This document shows, piece by piece, positions 38,038-46,586 of a DNA stretch of 64,000 nt. A program made the position numbers and the translations under genes. Below the pieces are notes generated by a model, which saw nothing but the letters and a program-made list of their open reading frames with translations, did no database searches and was not told the origin of the DNA. How positions within the stretch are numbered: the stretch's first letter is position 1; every line of letters starts with the position of its first letter. The DNA is from Thermoactinomyces sp. DSM 45891 (GTDB lineage: Bacteria; Bacillota; Bacilli; Thermoactinomycetales; Thermoactinomycetaceae): assembly GCF_900119485.1 (NCBI RefSeq), contig NZ_FPJZ01000001.1:223099-287098 (forward strand), read 5' to 3'.

Positions 38038-38592
38038 TTATGACGAGAAATAATAGTTATGTAACAAAGACCCTGTATAATATGTAAATGCGGCCGCAAT
38101 CGAACTCATCAGCCCCGGTGCATCCATAGTCGGGGCCCATCCATATGTATGGGCAATCTGCGCAAAAATAAAGGGAAAACCAACTGTAAAAAGCAGGACT
38201 ACTTTGGCAAACCGGCCACATAGAAATAGGTTTCTCCGATACATCACACCCAAAAGCGCATTAATGGCAAAGATCGCCATAAGTACAAACTCTAATCGAA
38301 CATCTGCATATGCTTTTCCTAAAAACATAATTCCAAAAAAACAAGCAACGTATACTTGAATCAAAATCATCAAAATACTGACTCGTCTCGTATAAAGTTG
38401 ATACTTAACCACAATGATATTATTTACAAGTACACAGCAACCTAACCCGATTACCACGGCTGCCCAAAAGTCCGACCAATTATAGATCGACGCTAGTAAT
38501 ACACCAAAGGTTAGCGGCAGTAAAAACAAAATCCAAGAATAAAGCGTATACCGAGTTGCTGTGAGAGGATTGTGTCCTTCTGTGTGATTCAT
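38038..38592 (-). CDS. Unrecognised multi-pass membrane protein
   Basis: 184 residues from ATG at 38592 (6-7 bases after AGAGGTG). About six membrane segments: LYSWILFLLPLTFGVLLASI, WAAVVIGLGCCVLVNNIIVV, ILMILIQVYVACFFGIMFL, EFVLMAIFAINALLGVMY, VVLLFTVGFPFIFAQI and a last one. I do not recognise the family. It lies between spoIIM and nudF and has its own terminator. A sporulation role is possible from context only. Confidence 0.75.
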   Translation of the reverse strand: MNHTEGHNPLTATRYTLYSWILFLLPLTFGVLLASIYNWSDFWAAVVIGLGCCVLVNNIIVVKYQLYTRRVSILMILIQVYVACFFGIMFLGKAYADVRLEFVLMAIFAINALLGVMYRRNLFLCGRFAKVVLLFTVGFPFIFAQIAHTYGWAPTMDAPGLMSSIAAAFTYYTGSLLHNYYFSS

Positions 38593-38704
38593 CCACATCA
38601 CCTCTTCTATCCCTAGTCGCAAAATCGTCATTTAACAGAATAATTTTATTATATCATCATGACTATAGAAAAGTTAAATGGATTCTATTTTCACAGGTTA
38701 AAAG

Positions 38705-39247
38705 TCATGATTGGTGTTGTTGATTCTGCCAAAACAAAATGGCTGCTACTGTCTTCGCATCACAAATATCGCCGTGAGAAATAGCCTGAACACACTGTGG
38801 AAGCGTCCACTCCACCAGTTCCACAAACTCATCCTCATCCAGATTTACTTCTCCTGGACTTAACTCATCCGCCTGATAGAGATGAAGATACTCATCGGCA
38901 AATCCCGGGGATGTATAGAATGAGACAAGATGCTTCCATTTCCCTGCGCGATAGCCTGTCTCTTCCTCTAGCTCACGCTCTGCACAAACTAGTGGATCTT
39001 CTCCAGACTCTCTCTTACCTGCAGGGATTTCATAAATCGTTTTCTCTAGTGGCTTTCGAAATTGACGTACTAAAATGATGCGATCTTCTGGCGTAATGGC
39101 CAAAACAGCTACCGCTCCAGGATGCTTTACAATTTCTCTGTTTGAAGTGTTTCCATTTGGCAATTCAACTTGATCTACTTGGAGAGAAATGACTCTACCT
39201 TTAAAAATAGATCTAGTTGAAATGGTTTTCTCCTCTAAATTTCTCAT
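38705..39247 (-). CDS. nudF: ADP-ribose pyrophosphatase NudF
   Basis: 180 residues. The Nudix box runs from GKRESGEDPLV to REDLE-like REL EEETGY, with the catalytic Glu cluster in ERELEEETGYRAG. VKHPGAVAVLAIT and VRQFRKPLEKTIYEIPAG are typical of NudF. ATG at 39247 gives an N-terminus (RNLEEKTIST) that matches B. subtilis NudF; a frame to 39292 lacks support. Divergent from mciZ across 125 bases. Confidence 0.93.
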   Translation of the reverse strand: MRNLEEKTISTRSIFKGRVISLQVDQVELPNGNTSNREIVKHPGAVAVLAITPEDRIILVRQFRKPLEKTIYEIPAGKRESGEDPLVCAERELEEETGYRAGKWKHLVSFYTSPGFADEYLHLYQADELSPGEVNLDEDEFVELVEWTLPQCVQAISHGDICDAKTVAAILFWQNQQHQS

Positions 39248-39372
39248 GCCATCCAACCTTTCGGCTTTCTTATATTCCTCTATTATACACAAAAATATAT
39301 TTCAAAAAGGGTATATTTCCTTCGCTTTTAGCGTATCCCGATAGAAAAGACTTTCATTAAGGGTGCGAAAAT

Positions 39373-39555
39373 ATGGAGAAAAAAATACTTGCGAACGGCA
39401 TCCGTCTATCCGGAACCGTACAAGAAATTCGGGATACGCTTCAAGAATGGGGCCACCTTCCGATTACTCTGCAAGAATGGATTGAAGCTCATCATGCCGG
39501 GAGACCCCATCTGATCCCGATTCGTTCAAGAAAAGGAACGAGAAAACCCAGCTAA
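39373..39555 (+). CDS. mciZ: MciZ-like inhibitor of FtsZ, with C-terminal extension
   Basis: 60 residues. Residues 8-37 align without gaps to the 40-residue B. subtilis MciZ: shared are GI-x-L-x-G, EIR-x-x-L-x-E, a following aromatic-Gly, and a [DE]WI near the end. MciZ caps FtsZ filaments in the mother cell and is made under sigma-E. The gene is divergent from nudF, the same neighbourhood as in B. subtilis. It has about 20 extra residues rich in His, Arg and Lys (HHAGRPHLIPIRSRKGTRK). AAGGGTG is the ribosome site. I see no convincing sigma-E promoter. Confidence 0.82.
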   Translation: MEKKILANGIRLSGTVQEIRDTLQEWGHLPITLQEWIEAHHAGRPHLIPIRSRKGTRKPS

Positions 39556-39592
39556 CTCACGATTAAGTGGGTCCTGGGTTTTCTTTTCTCTA
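39541..39592 (+). terminator. Terminator overlapping the end of mciZ
   Basis: AGAAAACCCAG (39541-39551) and CTGGGTTTTCT (39574-39584) arms pair; the T-rich tail lies in the second arm and after it. It may also serve the convergent hydroxylase gene. Confidence 0.75.
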
Positions 39593-39597
39593 TTTTA

Positions 39598-41346
39598 TTA
39601 TGTCGTCTGTTTGACGAGGATCGTATGAGGCTCTTGCTCGGCTAATCTGATCCCATTTTCAATTAAGGATTTGTTCTCTACCTGTCTTTCAGATATCTCA
39701 CTCAACTCTGCTCTCACTTGGCTCTCTAAACTCTTGTCCTCAAAGGCAATGGCTAATTCTAATATCTCTACTCGTAGCAACCAGTCATCTGGATCAACTT
39801 GGCGCAGGCGGGACAAAATACTTGTAGCCTCCCACGCTCTTCTCTGCTCTTCTCGTAGATCACGAACATCCTGATAGAGGTCATCCAGATCAGTCCAAAC
39901 CACCTCAGGTTTATGAACGGTCCATACATCCTGCTCTTCAAAAACAAAACGATCATGATCAGCAGGTCCTGCATAAACAGACACAATCCGCTCTCCCACT
40001 GGCATGTCAAAAGTTCCCCATTCAGGTTCAAACAACACTCGATCGCCCCATGTAACCTTACAATCTTTAAAAGAAAGTAGGATCAAACGATCTCTCTGAA
40101 ACGTCATATTCACTAACGTTCCCTCTACCTCGACTCCGCTCACAAATCTCAAGCTCAACTGACTACCTACCTGCATTCCTAACTCTTCACACTCCACTAA
40201 ACTCAACTCTTCTAACTGCTTCTCTAATCCCTCGACTCTACCTATTGGAGCCGAAAATCCATGATGATGGACTGCACATCCTTGGCCTGGTAACTCTTCA
40301 TCCTCAAACGATAGCTGTGTTCCTCCCTCTGTCCGGAGGTAAATCGCTTCCCCTTGCTCATCATAGAGAAGTTCCGTCACGACTCCACTTACTTGTAAAC
40401 CAGAACTGTATACAGAAGTGGTAACTTGTCCAGAGCGTTGTGCCTTTTCTAAACTTGGTGTCCCACCAACCCGATACGCCATTCGTTCACTATAGAGCTT
40501 GATTCCTTCAATTAATTGATCGAAATCCCGACAAACAAACAATTGTGGTTGCGGCTTGGTCACATCAAAATCAGTGTCGATACATACATCTAAATCAAAC
40601 GGGACTTTCTCCACATCAGACGATAAACAATGTTGCCCTTCACTGATCGAAGAAAGCAATCCAGCCCCGTAGATTTTCGGATGGTTTCGTGTGCCAACCA
40701 AACCATATTCAACTGTCCACCAATACAACCTGGAAATCTCAGTCGCCTCGGACCGAACGGTCGCGGCTTTCATCTTCTCAGCATGAACTCTCTCGACTTC
40801 AGCGATCATCTCTGGAGTAGAAGCTGGGTCTTCCATGATCTGAGTTAGCTTACGTGTTGCTAAAAACAACTCATGTTCTTCTCGTGAAGAGATCGCCTTG
40901 GCTCCAATCTGTCCAAACAACCTCACATACTCCGCAAATTTCGGTTCACTTAAGATGGGAGCATGTCCTCCGGCCTCATGAAGCATATCAGGAGCAGGTG
41001 TATAACCAATATGCTTCAGAGTCCGAATTTCAGTCGCAATGGGTAGGAATCCATAACCTTGGAAATCAAAAAATGCCACTCCAGGGATCAATCCATCGAT
41101 TGTCACTGCTGCTAGTCCAAATGGCTCCAAGCATTTACTCATCTCATCTACACGAGGGATTCGATCGAGGGAAATACCCGACTTCTCCAAGCCATCCTGA
41201 TAGGATTCATGAGCAAGATCACGAAAAAAATGGTAGTTTTGTCTCATCACATAACGCCAGACCGCCTGATTAATAGGCGTATATAAATCATAATCCTGCT
41301 TTGAAACATAAGCTTGTAGATGAGACGGGATTGTTTTCCTCGACAT
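39598..41346 (-). CDS. Aromatic amino acid hydroxylase (phenylalanine 4-monooxygenase type) with long C-terminal region
   Basis: 582 residues. Residues about 10-260 form the biopterin-dependent hydroxylase domain; the iron triad is His123 and His128 in DMLHEAGGHAPIL and Glu213 in WWTVEYGLVG. It should convert phenylalanine to tyrosine. Residues about 290-582 have no domain I can name: a beta-rich part (SGVVTELLYDEQGEAIYLRT, VEGTLVNMTFQRDRLILLSF), then a helical tail. Similar long bacilli enzymes exist. No regulatory ACT domain is seen. Expression is under a T-box leader. Confidence 0.88.
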   Translation of the reverse strand: MSRKTIPSHLQAYVSKQDYDLYTPINQAVWRYVMRQNYHFFRDLAHESYQDGLEKSGISLDRIPRVDEMSKCLEPFGLAAVTIDGLIPGVAFFDFQGYGFLPIATEIRTLKHIGYTPAPDMLHEAGGHAPILSEPKFAEYVRLFGQIGAKAISSREEHELFLATRKLTQIMEDPASTPEMIAEVERVHAEKMKAATVRSEATEISRLYWWTVEYGLVGTRNHPKIYGAGLLSSISEGQHCLSSDVEKVPFDLDVCIDTDFDVTKPQPQLFVCRDFDQLIEGIKLYSERMAYRVGGTPSLEKAQRSGQVTTSVYSSGLQVSGVVTELLYDEQGEAIYLRTEGGTQLSFEDEELPGQGCAVHHHGFSAPIGRVEGLEKQLEELSLVECEELGMQVGSQLSLRFVSGVEVEGTLVNMTFQRDRLILLSFKDCKVTWGDRVLFEPEWGTFDMPVGERIVSVYAGPADHDRFVFEEQDVWTVHKPEVVWTDLDDLYQDVRDLREEQRRAWEATSILSRLRQVDPDDWLLRVEILELAIAFEDKSLESQVRAELSEISERQVENKSLIENGIRLAEQEPHTILVKQTT

Positions 41347-41373
41347 AAATCTCTCTCCTTTTTTTTACAAAAT

Positions 41374-41570
41374 AAAAAAGCTTCCATCCTATAGGGACGA
41401 AAAGCTCCGCGGTACCACCCTAATTGGTTATAGCAGATAAGCTACAACCCACTCTTTATGGCATCCACTTGACAAGGGTAATTCACATCTAACATCGCCT
41501 AGGTTTGCACCTCCCACCTAGTCTCTAACACTGCTCATGTAAGTTGCTACTGATTCTTGTCGATGCCGCA
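41374..41570 (-). ncRNA. T-box riboswitch leader of the hydroxylase gene
   Basis: On the minus strand: stem I is closed by GGCATC/GATGCC and GACAAG/CTTGTC; the T-box sequence AGGGTGGTACCGCG is at 41421-41408; and a terminator AGCTTTTCGTCC/GGATGGAAGCT with TTTTTTATT follows (41405-41374). The specifier loop reads GAATTACCC; TAC (Tyr) is the reading that suits the gene, though TTA (Leu) is in the same stretch. Uncharged tRNA would allow read-through into the hydroxylase. Confidence 0.93.
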
Positions 41571-41743
41571 TATTCGCTTTATCACTTGTTTGCTTTTATG
41601 TGATAAAGTAACTATACAGTATTAGGAGCAATCGTGCAATAGGAAATTTTTCACATCAATCATGTTTATTCCTTTAATTATTTCGATTAGACATATAATA
41701 TATCCTTCTTATTAATGTTTTTTTATAACCTACTTTAGTAAGT

Positions 41744-41777
41744 ATGAAAAAATCCAGCTTCATCTTTCTAAGCTGGA
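41744..41777 (-). terminator. Terminator after the aldehyde dehydrogenase gene
   Basis: Perfect TCCAGCTT (41753-41760) and AAGCTGGA (41770-41777) arms followed by TTTTTTC on the minus strand. It ends the hydroxyproline cluster. Confidence 0.85.
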
Positions 41778-41789
41778 CCTACATACAAC

Positions 41790-43262
41790 TTAAATGGAAT
41801 AGCTTATCGCGCATGTTTTCCATTGTGTATAGAAATCGAGAGCAGCTACTCCTTGTTCGCGTGTGTGAGAGCTAGAGAGTTTCATTCCACCAAATGGTGA
41901 TTGGTATTCGACTCCGGCGGTTTCTTGGTTCACACGGACCATTCCCGCTTCTGCTTCCTCTAGGAAGCGGAACGCGTGATTTACATCTTTTGTAAAGATG
42001 GACGCACTTAATCCATAAACCGTTTGATTACATAATTGAATTGCTTCCTCAAAGTCGAGAGCAGGAAGCAGCGTTACCACGGGGCCAAAGATTTCCTCTT
42101 GCACGAGTTTATGATCATTCCCTACACCTTTTACGACTAATGGGGGAATATAATAGCCAGATTTTTGTATCGTATTGGCTCCTTCTACCACAACTTCTGC
42201 TTCCCGACGAGCCAATTCAACATACGAGTTAACCGTTTGATACTGTTCTCTTGATGCGACTGGTCCTAAATACGCATTTGGATCGAGGGCATCGCTCAAC
42301 TTTACATTCGATACTCCTTGCCGGAGTGCATCGATAAATGAATTCATAATCCCCTTTTCAACAATGACTCGACTTGTTGCCGTACATTTCTGGCCTGCTG
42401 AACGAAAAGCTCCGCTTAAAATCATTGGGATTGTTTTTTCGATATCTGCATCATGTAAAATAATAGCAGCATTTTTACCTCCCATCTCCGTCTGATACTT
42501 AATATGGCGCTTAGCGCAAGTAGCCGCAATATGACTTCCCACCATAGAAGATCCCGTAAAGCTGATAGCATCTACATCCATCTTCTCAATCATCTGATTC
42601 CCGATTACACTACCTTTTCCAATCACTAGATTAAAAACACCTTCGGGTAGTCCGGCTTGAGCAAAAATTTCGGTTAAGCGAACTGCCGTTAAAGAAGCAT
42701 ATTCCGCGGGTTTCCAGACCACCGTATTCCCACAGATTAATGCAGGAGCAATCTTCCAAATCGGAATCGCTACAGGGAAATTCCACGGTGTAATAATTCC
42801 AACTATTCCAAGTGGAACCCGTTTCGAATACTGCACCACATCTGTTTGTATTGACGGAATTAACTGCCCATGGGTCCTTACTCCCTCCCCGGCGTAGTAC
42901 CTAAGTAAATGCACACCCCGCATCACTTCCATCTTCATCTCCGTGATCGGCTTCCCCATCTCCTGACTGGCTAATTGAGCAACTTCTTCCGAATGACTCT
43001 GCAACAGGCCTGCCATTTTATACAGGAACTCTCCCCTAGCAGAACCCGTTAACTTTGCCCATCCTTTCGAAGCTCTCCTCGCCGCTTCCCCTGCTTGTAA
43101 CACATGTGATCCATCAGAGAAGGTTATCGTCCCCACTTCTATCTCCGTATGCGAAGGATTTTTCACAACCACCTTCTCCCCCACCGGCTCAATCCATTCC
43201 CCACCAATCCAATTTCGACTCTCCACCTTATCTCCTCCTGTAAACCGTAGCGGCATTTTCAC
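41790..43262 (-). CDS. Aldehyde dehydrogenase, probably alpha-ketoglutarate semialdehyde dehydrogenase
   Basis: 490 residues of the ALDH superfamily. IITPWNFPVAIPIWKIAPAL and the NAD-binding SFTGSSMVG are seen, with catalytic Glu in EMGGKNAAI and catalytic Cys in GQKCTATSR. By context it oxidises 2,5-dioxopentanoate to 2-oxoglutarate, the last step of hydroxyproline breakdown. The precise N-terminus is uncertain (ATG at 43262 or 43256). A 163-base gap separates it from the deaminase gene. Confidence 0.88.
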   Translation of the reverse strand: MKMPLRFTGGDKVESRNWIGGEWIEPVGEKVVVKNPSHTEIEVGTITFSDGSHVLQAGEAARRASKGWAKLTGSARGEFLYKMAGLLQSHSEEVAQLASQEMGKPITEMKMEVMRGVHLLRYYAGEGVRTHGQLIPSIQTDVVQYSKRVPLGIVGIITPWNFPVAIPIWKIAPALICGNTVVWKPAEYASLTAVRLTEIFAQAGLPEGVFNLVIGKGSVIGNQMIEKMDVDAISFTGSSMVGSHIAATCAKRHIKYQTEMGGKNAAIILHDADIEKTIPMILSGAFRSAGQKCTATSRVIVEKGIMNSFIDALRQGVSNVKLSDALDPNAYLGPVASREQYQTVNSYVELARREAEVVVEGANTIQKSGYYIPPLVVKGVGNDHKLVQEEIFGPVVTLLPALDFEEAIQLCNQTVYGLSASIFTKDVNHAFRFLEEAEAGMVRVNQETAGVEYQSPFGGMKLSSSHTREQGVAALDFYTQWKTCAISYSI

Positions 43263-43323
43263 AAGAATAAAGAAGCACTTCTACTTAAGGTATAGCTTGC
43301 ATTCAAGATAGACTAGGGGTAGT

Positions 43324-43364
43324 GTGTATGACCACTGCGATGTTAGCGATCTGTAGTCATACAC
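43324..43364. promoter_or_regulatory. Inverted repeat between deaminase and aldehyde dehydrogenase genes
   Basis: GTGTATGAC and GTCATACAC arms (9 bp perfect, partly extended) enclose about 20 bases. No T run follows on either strand, so a processing site or operator is more likely than a terminator. Confidence 0.4.
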
Positions 43365-43425
43365 ATGCCCCGGCACATCCTATATCTGGATAATCAGCAC
43401 CTAATACACATCAGCTAACATTCAC

Positions 43426-44289
43426 TCAAATACATTGACTCGCCTTTTCGATACTTTCCTTCTCTTCACTCGTTAGATCTAGGCGCGGAGCACGAGCCTT
43501 ACCCACTGGTCTTCCTACCAATTCCAGCGCATATTTGATCGATTGAACTAAGCGCGGAGTGGAGTCATACCGAAAAAGAGGTAGCAAACGACGATATAAT
43601 TGTGTGGCTTCCGCAACTTTTCCGTTAATTGCAAAATCAAACAATTCAACGCTTTCTTTCGGATGTGAATTAGTAAAGCCAGCAATCCAACCGGTGGCGC
43701 CTGCCAACAAGCCTTCTAAAGCCAAATCATCAGCGCCTGCCAAAACCTCCAAATCGGTCTTCTCATATATCTCATGAATCCGGCGTATATCCCCGGAGAA
43801 TTCTTTCACAGCGACAACATGTTCAAGCTTACAAAGCTCTGCCAATAAATCAGGGGTTAAATCGACTTTTGTATCAAATGGGTTATTGTAGGCAATAATC
43901 GGTAGACCTACGTCCGACAGAGAGCGATAAAAGGAAATCACTTCCGACCGAGTTGGATTATAGTTGATCGGCGGCAAAGCCATGATTCCGCTTGCGCCTA
44001 TCCTCTTCGCATGTTCTGCCCAGCCAACTGCTTTTTGCGTAGACGGAGCACCTGTGCCCACCACTACAGGAACACGACCCGCGGCCATCTCAACAACCGT
44101 CTCCACTACCTTGGCTCGCTCTTCATCATCCAAAGCAGCATACTCTCCTACTGATCCAACTGGTACCAATCCATGAACACCATTTTGAATTAACCAGTCA
44201 GCATGCTCTCTCAATCGATCGTAGTCCACCTTCATCGAATCTGTAAAAGGGGTCACAATCGCCACATAGATGCCGTAAAATCGTTTCAT
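43426..44289 (-). CDS. DapA-family lyase, probably 1-pyrroline-4-hydroxy-2-carboxylate deaminase
   Basis: 287 residues of the DHDPS/NAL TIM-barrel family. VPVGSVGEYAALDDEER is the GxxGE motif, the catalytic Tyr is in IIAYNNPFDTK and the Schiff-base Lys in HVVAVKEFSGD. In this cluster the expected reaction is deamination of pyrroline-4-hydroxy-2-carboxylate to alpha-ketoglutarate semialdehyde. True DapA is unlikely next to these genes. Confidence 0.85.
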   Translation of the reverse strand: MKRFYGIYVAIVTPFTDSMKVDYDRLREHADWLIQNGVHGLVPVGSVGEYAALDDEERAKVVETVVEMAAGRVPVVVGTGAPSTQKAVGWAEHAKRIGASGIMALPPINYNPTRSEVISFYRSLSDVGLPIIAYNNPFDTKVDLTPDLLAELCKLEHVVAVKEFSGDIRRIHEIYEKTDLEVLAGADDLALEGLLAGATGWIAGFTNSHPKESVELFDFAINGKVAEATQLYRRLLPLFRYDSTPRLVQSIKYALELVGRPVGKARAPRLDLTSEEKESIEKASQCI

Positions 44290-44386
44290 TACACTTTCCC
44301 CCTGTATTTAGTATGTGAACATGATGGCAAATCCGACAGCTTCCTATAGCCTAGAAATGCCTCACCCCCTTTCCTACCTCTCATAA

Positions 44387-45388
44387 TCAAAGGATCAAAA
44401 AACCATCCAAAAGCGGATCACTCGGATCAATCACAAACTGATGAAAACCCGTAACCCATGCAGATCCAGAAATCTGCGGGATCACCGCTGGAAGATCACC
44501 TACTGTCGTTTCAGCAAGCACTTCGGCATAAAAGAGAGAACCCACGATGCTCTCATGTACGAACTCTTGATCCAGTGCCAGTTCTCCTTTGGCAAATAAC
44601 GTTGCAACCTTCGCAGAAGTCCCTGTTCCACATGGCGAACGATCAATTCCACCCGGCGGAATCACCACCGTATTTCGGCAATCAGCCTCTGGAGATACAG
44701 GATCAGCATAGAACTCCACGTGTGTAAGCCCACGAATCACGGGAATCTCAGGATGAACGACCTCAATCTGTTCATTTATCGCATCCCGAATTCGAATCGC
44801 TTTCTGGACAATATCAGCCGCATATTCGGTCACAAGCTCTAATCCGACTTGCTGTGCATCTACCAAAGCATAAAAATTGCCACCGTATGCAATGTCACAC
44901 GTTACTTCTCCTAAACCATCCACCGAAACACAGACCTCTCGTTTGTATAGGAAAGAAGGGATATTCGTAAATGTAACCCGCTTTACTTTTCCGTCTTCTA
45001 TTAAAAGCTTTGCTTCTACTAACCCAGCAGGTGTGTCCAAACGCAAGGTAGTTTGATCCGCTGGAAAGATTCCCGCTTCCACTAACGCCGTACATACACC
45101 AATCGTGTCATGACCACACATCGGAAGATATCCACCCGTCTCAATAAATACAACGCCAATATCCGCTGTAGGATCACAAGGTTCTGTCAAGATACACCCT
45201 GACATCACACTATGTCCACGTGGTTCATACATGAGAAGACGCCTGAAATCATCGTAATTCTCTTTCATATAAACCATTTTTTCTGTCATCGTATTGCCTA
45301 TTAACTTAGGTGCGCCGCTCGTAACAGTACGAGTTGGATTTCCGCCCGTATGTGTATCAATCGTCGAAATTAATTTTGAAATCCTCAT
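44387..45388 (-). CDS. 4-hydroxyproline 2-epimerase (proline racemase family)
   Basis: 333 residues. STIDTHTGGNPTRTVTSGAP opens the protein. Both catalytic cysteines are present: Cys91 in PMCGHDTIG and Cys253 in DRSPCGTGTSAK, which excludes the dehydratase subgroup (Thr at the second site). It should convert trans-4-hydroxy-L-proline to cis-4-hydroxy-D-proline. ATG overlaps the stop of the upstream oxidoreductase gene by 4 bases. Confidence 0.9.
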   Translation of the reverse strand: MRISKLISTIDTHTGGNPTRTVTSGAPKLIGNTMTEKMVYMKENYDDFRRLLMYEPRGHSVMSGCILTEPCDPTADIGVVFIETGGYLPMCGHDTIGVCTALVEAGIFPADQTTLRLDTPAGLVEAKLLIEDGKVKRVTFTNIPSFLYKREVCVSVDGLGEVTCDIAYGGNFYALVDAQQVGLELVTEYAADIVQKAIRIRDAINEQIEVVHPEIPVIRGLTHVEFYADPVSPEADCRNTVVIPPGGIDRSPCGTGTSAKVATLFAKGELALDQEFVHESIVGSLFYAEVLAETTVGDLPAVIPQISGSAWVTGFHQFVIDPSDPLLDGFLIL

Positions 45389-46569
45389 CTTTTTCCAGCT
45401 TCCTTTTTAAATCGATTATAGTGTAGCGGCTCTATTGAAATCGTTGTCTCTTGACCTGTAATACATTCACTCATCACTTTGCCAGTAATCGCAGCGAGAC
45501 TAATCCCATCCCCTTCATGGCCAGCGGCGATATAAAATCCAGGAACCTCTTCCACTGGCGACACAATCGGCAAATGATCAGGAGTCCACGGACGAAGCCC
45601 ACAGTAGCTCCGCAGGACAGGGATATCCTTCATCGCAGGAAAGAATCGAATCGCCCTTCTTGCGATACAACGAATTACATCTACGTTAATTTTCATATCA
45701 AATCCCACAAATTCGCGACTACTTCCGATCAGAAAATTCTGAGAGGCTGTCGGTTCAAATACCAGGGCAACACCATATTGCTCCGTTCGTTTATCTACTT
45801 TTCTCTCTTTGCCAAACTTGCTCATCAGATAACTAAATTCCATCACTTTTCTCGTCCCAATACTCTCTGTTCGAGAAGAGACTAAAATATGCCCTTTTCG
45901 CGGCTCCACCGGGATCTCAATCCCTACCATCTGAGCAATGGGCTTGGACCACACACCCGCGGCATTCACAACATGCTTGGTTCTAATCAATCCATTTGAT
46001 GTTTCCACCCCTGCCACAGCTCCATATGAATCTAAACGAATCCCTGTCACCCATGTATGCGTTTTCAATCTAGCGCCTAGCCGCTGAGCAGTAACAGCTA
46101 ATGAATACGTAAATAACACCGGGTTTACCGTAGAATCAGTAGCACACTCTAATCCACCGTGGATATCGTCCGCCATGTGCTTCCATTCGCTTCGAATCTC
46201 ACCTCGATCGAGCATCCGAAAGGGTAGTCCTGCCTCCTTTTGCCGATTTACCCACATTTCCGCCGCTTCCATCTCTTCTTCCGACTCACAAACCAAAATA
46301 CTACCAGGTGCCCGATATTCAAACTCCTCATCTAACTCAAACACCAATTGAGATACTAATTTTTGTGACTCCAGCGACATTTGGCTATCAAAACCGGGTT
46401 CCTTGTCGATCGCTAAAATATTACCATCGCATTTCGAAGAAGTTCCTCCTGCGATCTCTCCTTTTTCTAAGACCACGACATCAGACCCAAGTTTCGCTAG
46501 ATAGTAAGCAGTAGCCATCCCTATAATGCCACCACCAATAATTACGACATCCGCATTCTCCGTTTTCAT
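45385..46569 (-). CDS. DAO-type FAD oxidoreductase, D-hydroxyproline dehydrogenase catalytic subunit
   Basis: About 394 residues from ATG at 46569, which follows GGAGGTGAG; the frame continues to 46596 without support. VVIIGGGIIGMATAYYLAKL is the FAD-binding motif; GIEIPVEPRKGHILVSSRTE and a C-terminal YIAAGHEGDGISLAAITGK are typical of glycine oxidase/sarcosine oxidase beta proteins. With the next two to three genes it resembles the heteromeric D-hydroxyproline dehydrogenase. Confidence 0.88.
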   Translation of the reverse strand: MKTENADVVIIGGGIIGMATAYYLAKLGSDVVVLEKGEIAGGTSSKCDGNILAIDKEPGFDSQMSLESQKLVSQLVFELDEEFEYRAPGSILVCESEEEMEAAEMWVNRQKEAGLPFRMLDRGEIRSEWKHMADDIHGGLECATDSTVNPVLFTYSLAVTAQRLGARLKTHTWVTGIRLDSYGAVAGVETSNGLIRTKHVVNAAGVWSKPIAQMVGIEIPVEPRKGHILVSSRTESIGTRKVMEFSYLMSKFGKERKVDKRTEQYGVALVFEPTASQNFLIGSSREFVGFDMKINVDVIRCIARRAIRFFPAMKDIPVLRSYCGLRPWTPDHLPIVSPVEEVPGFYIAAGHEGDGISLAAITGKVMSECITGQETTISIEPLHYNRFKKEAGKR

Positions 46570-46586
46570 CCAAGTCTCACCTCCAC

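Noticed and set aside
39300..39372. Sigma-E promoter for mciZ
   Set aside because: A GTATATT is present at a -35-like place, but the matching -10 shares only about half of CATACANT.
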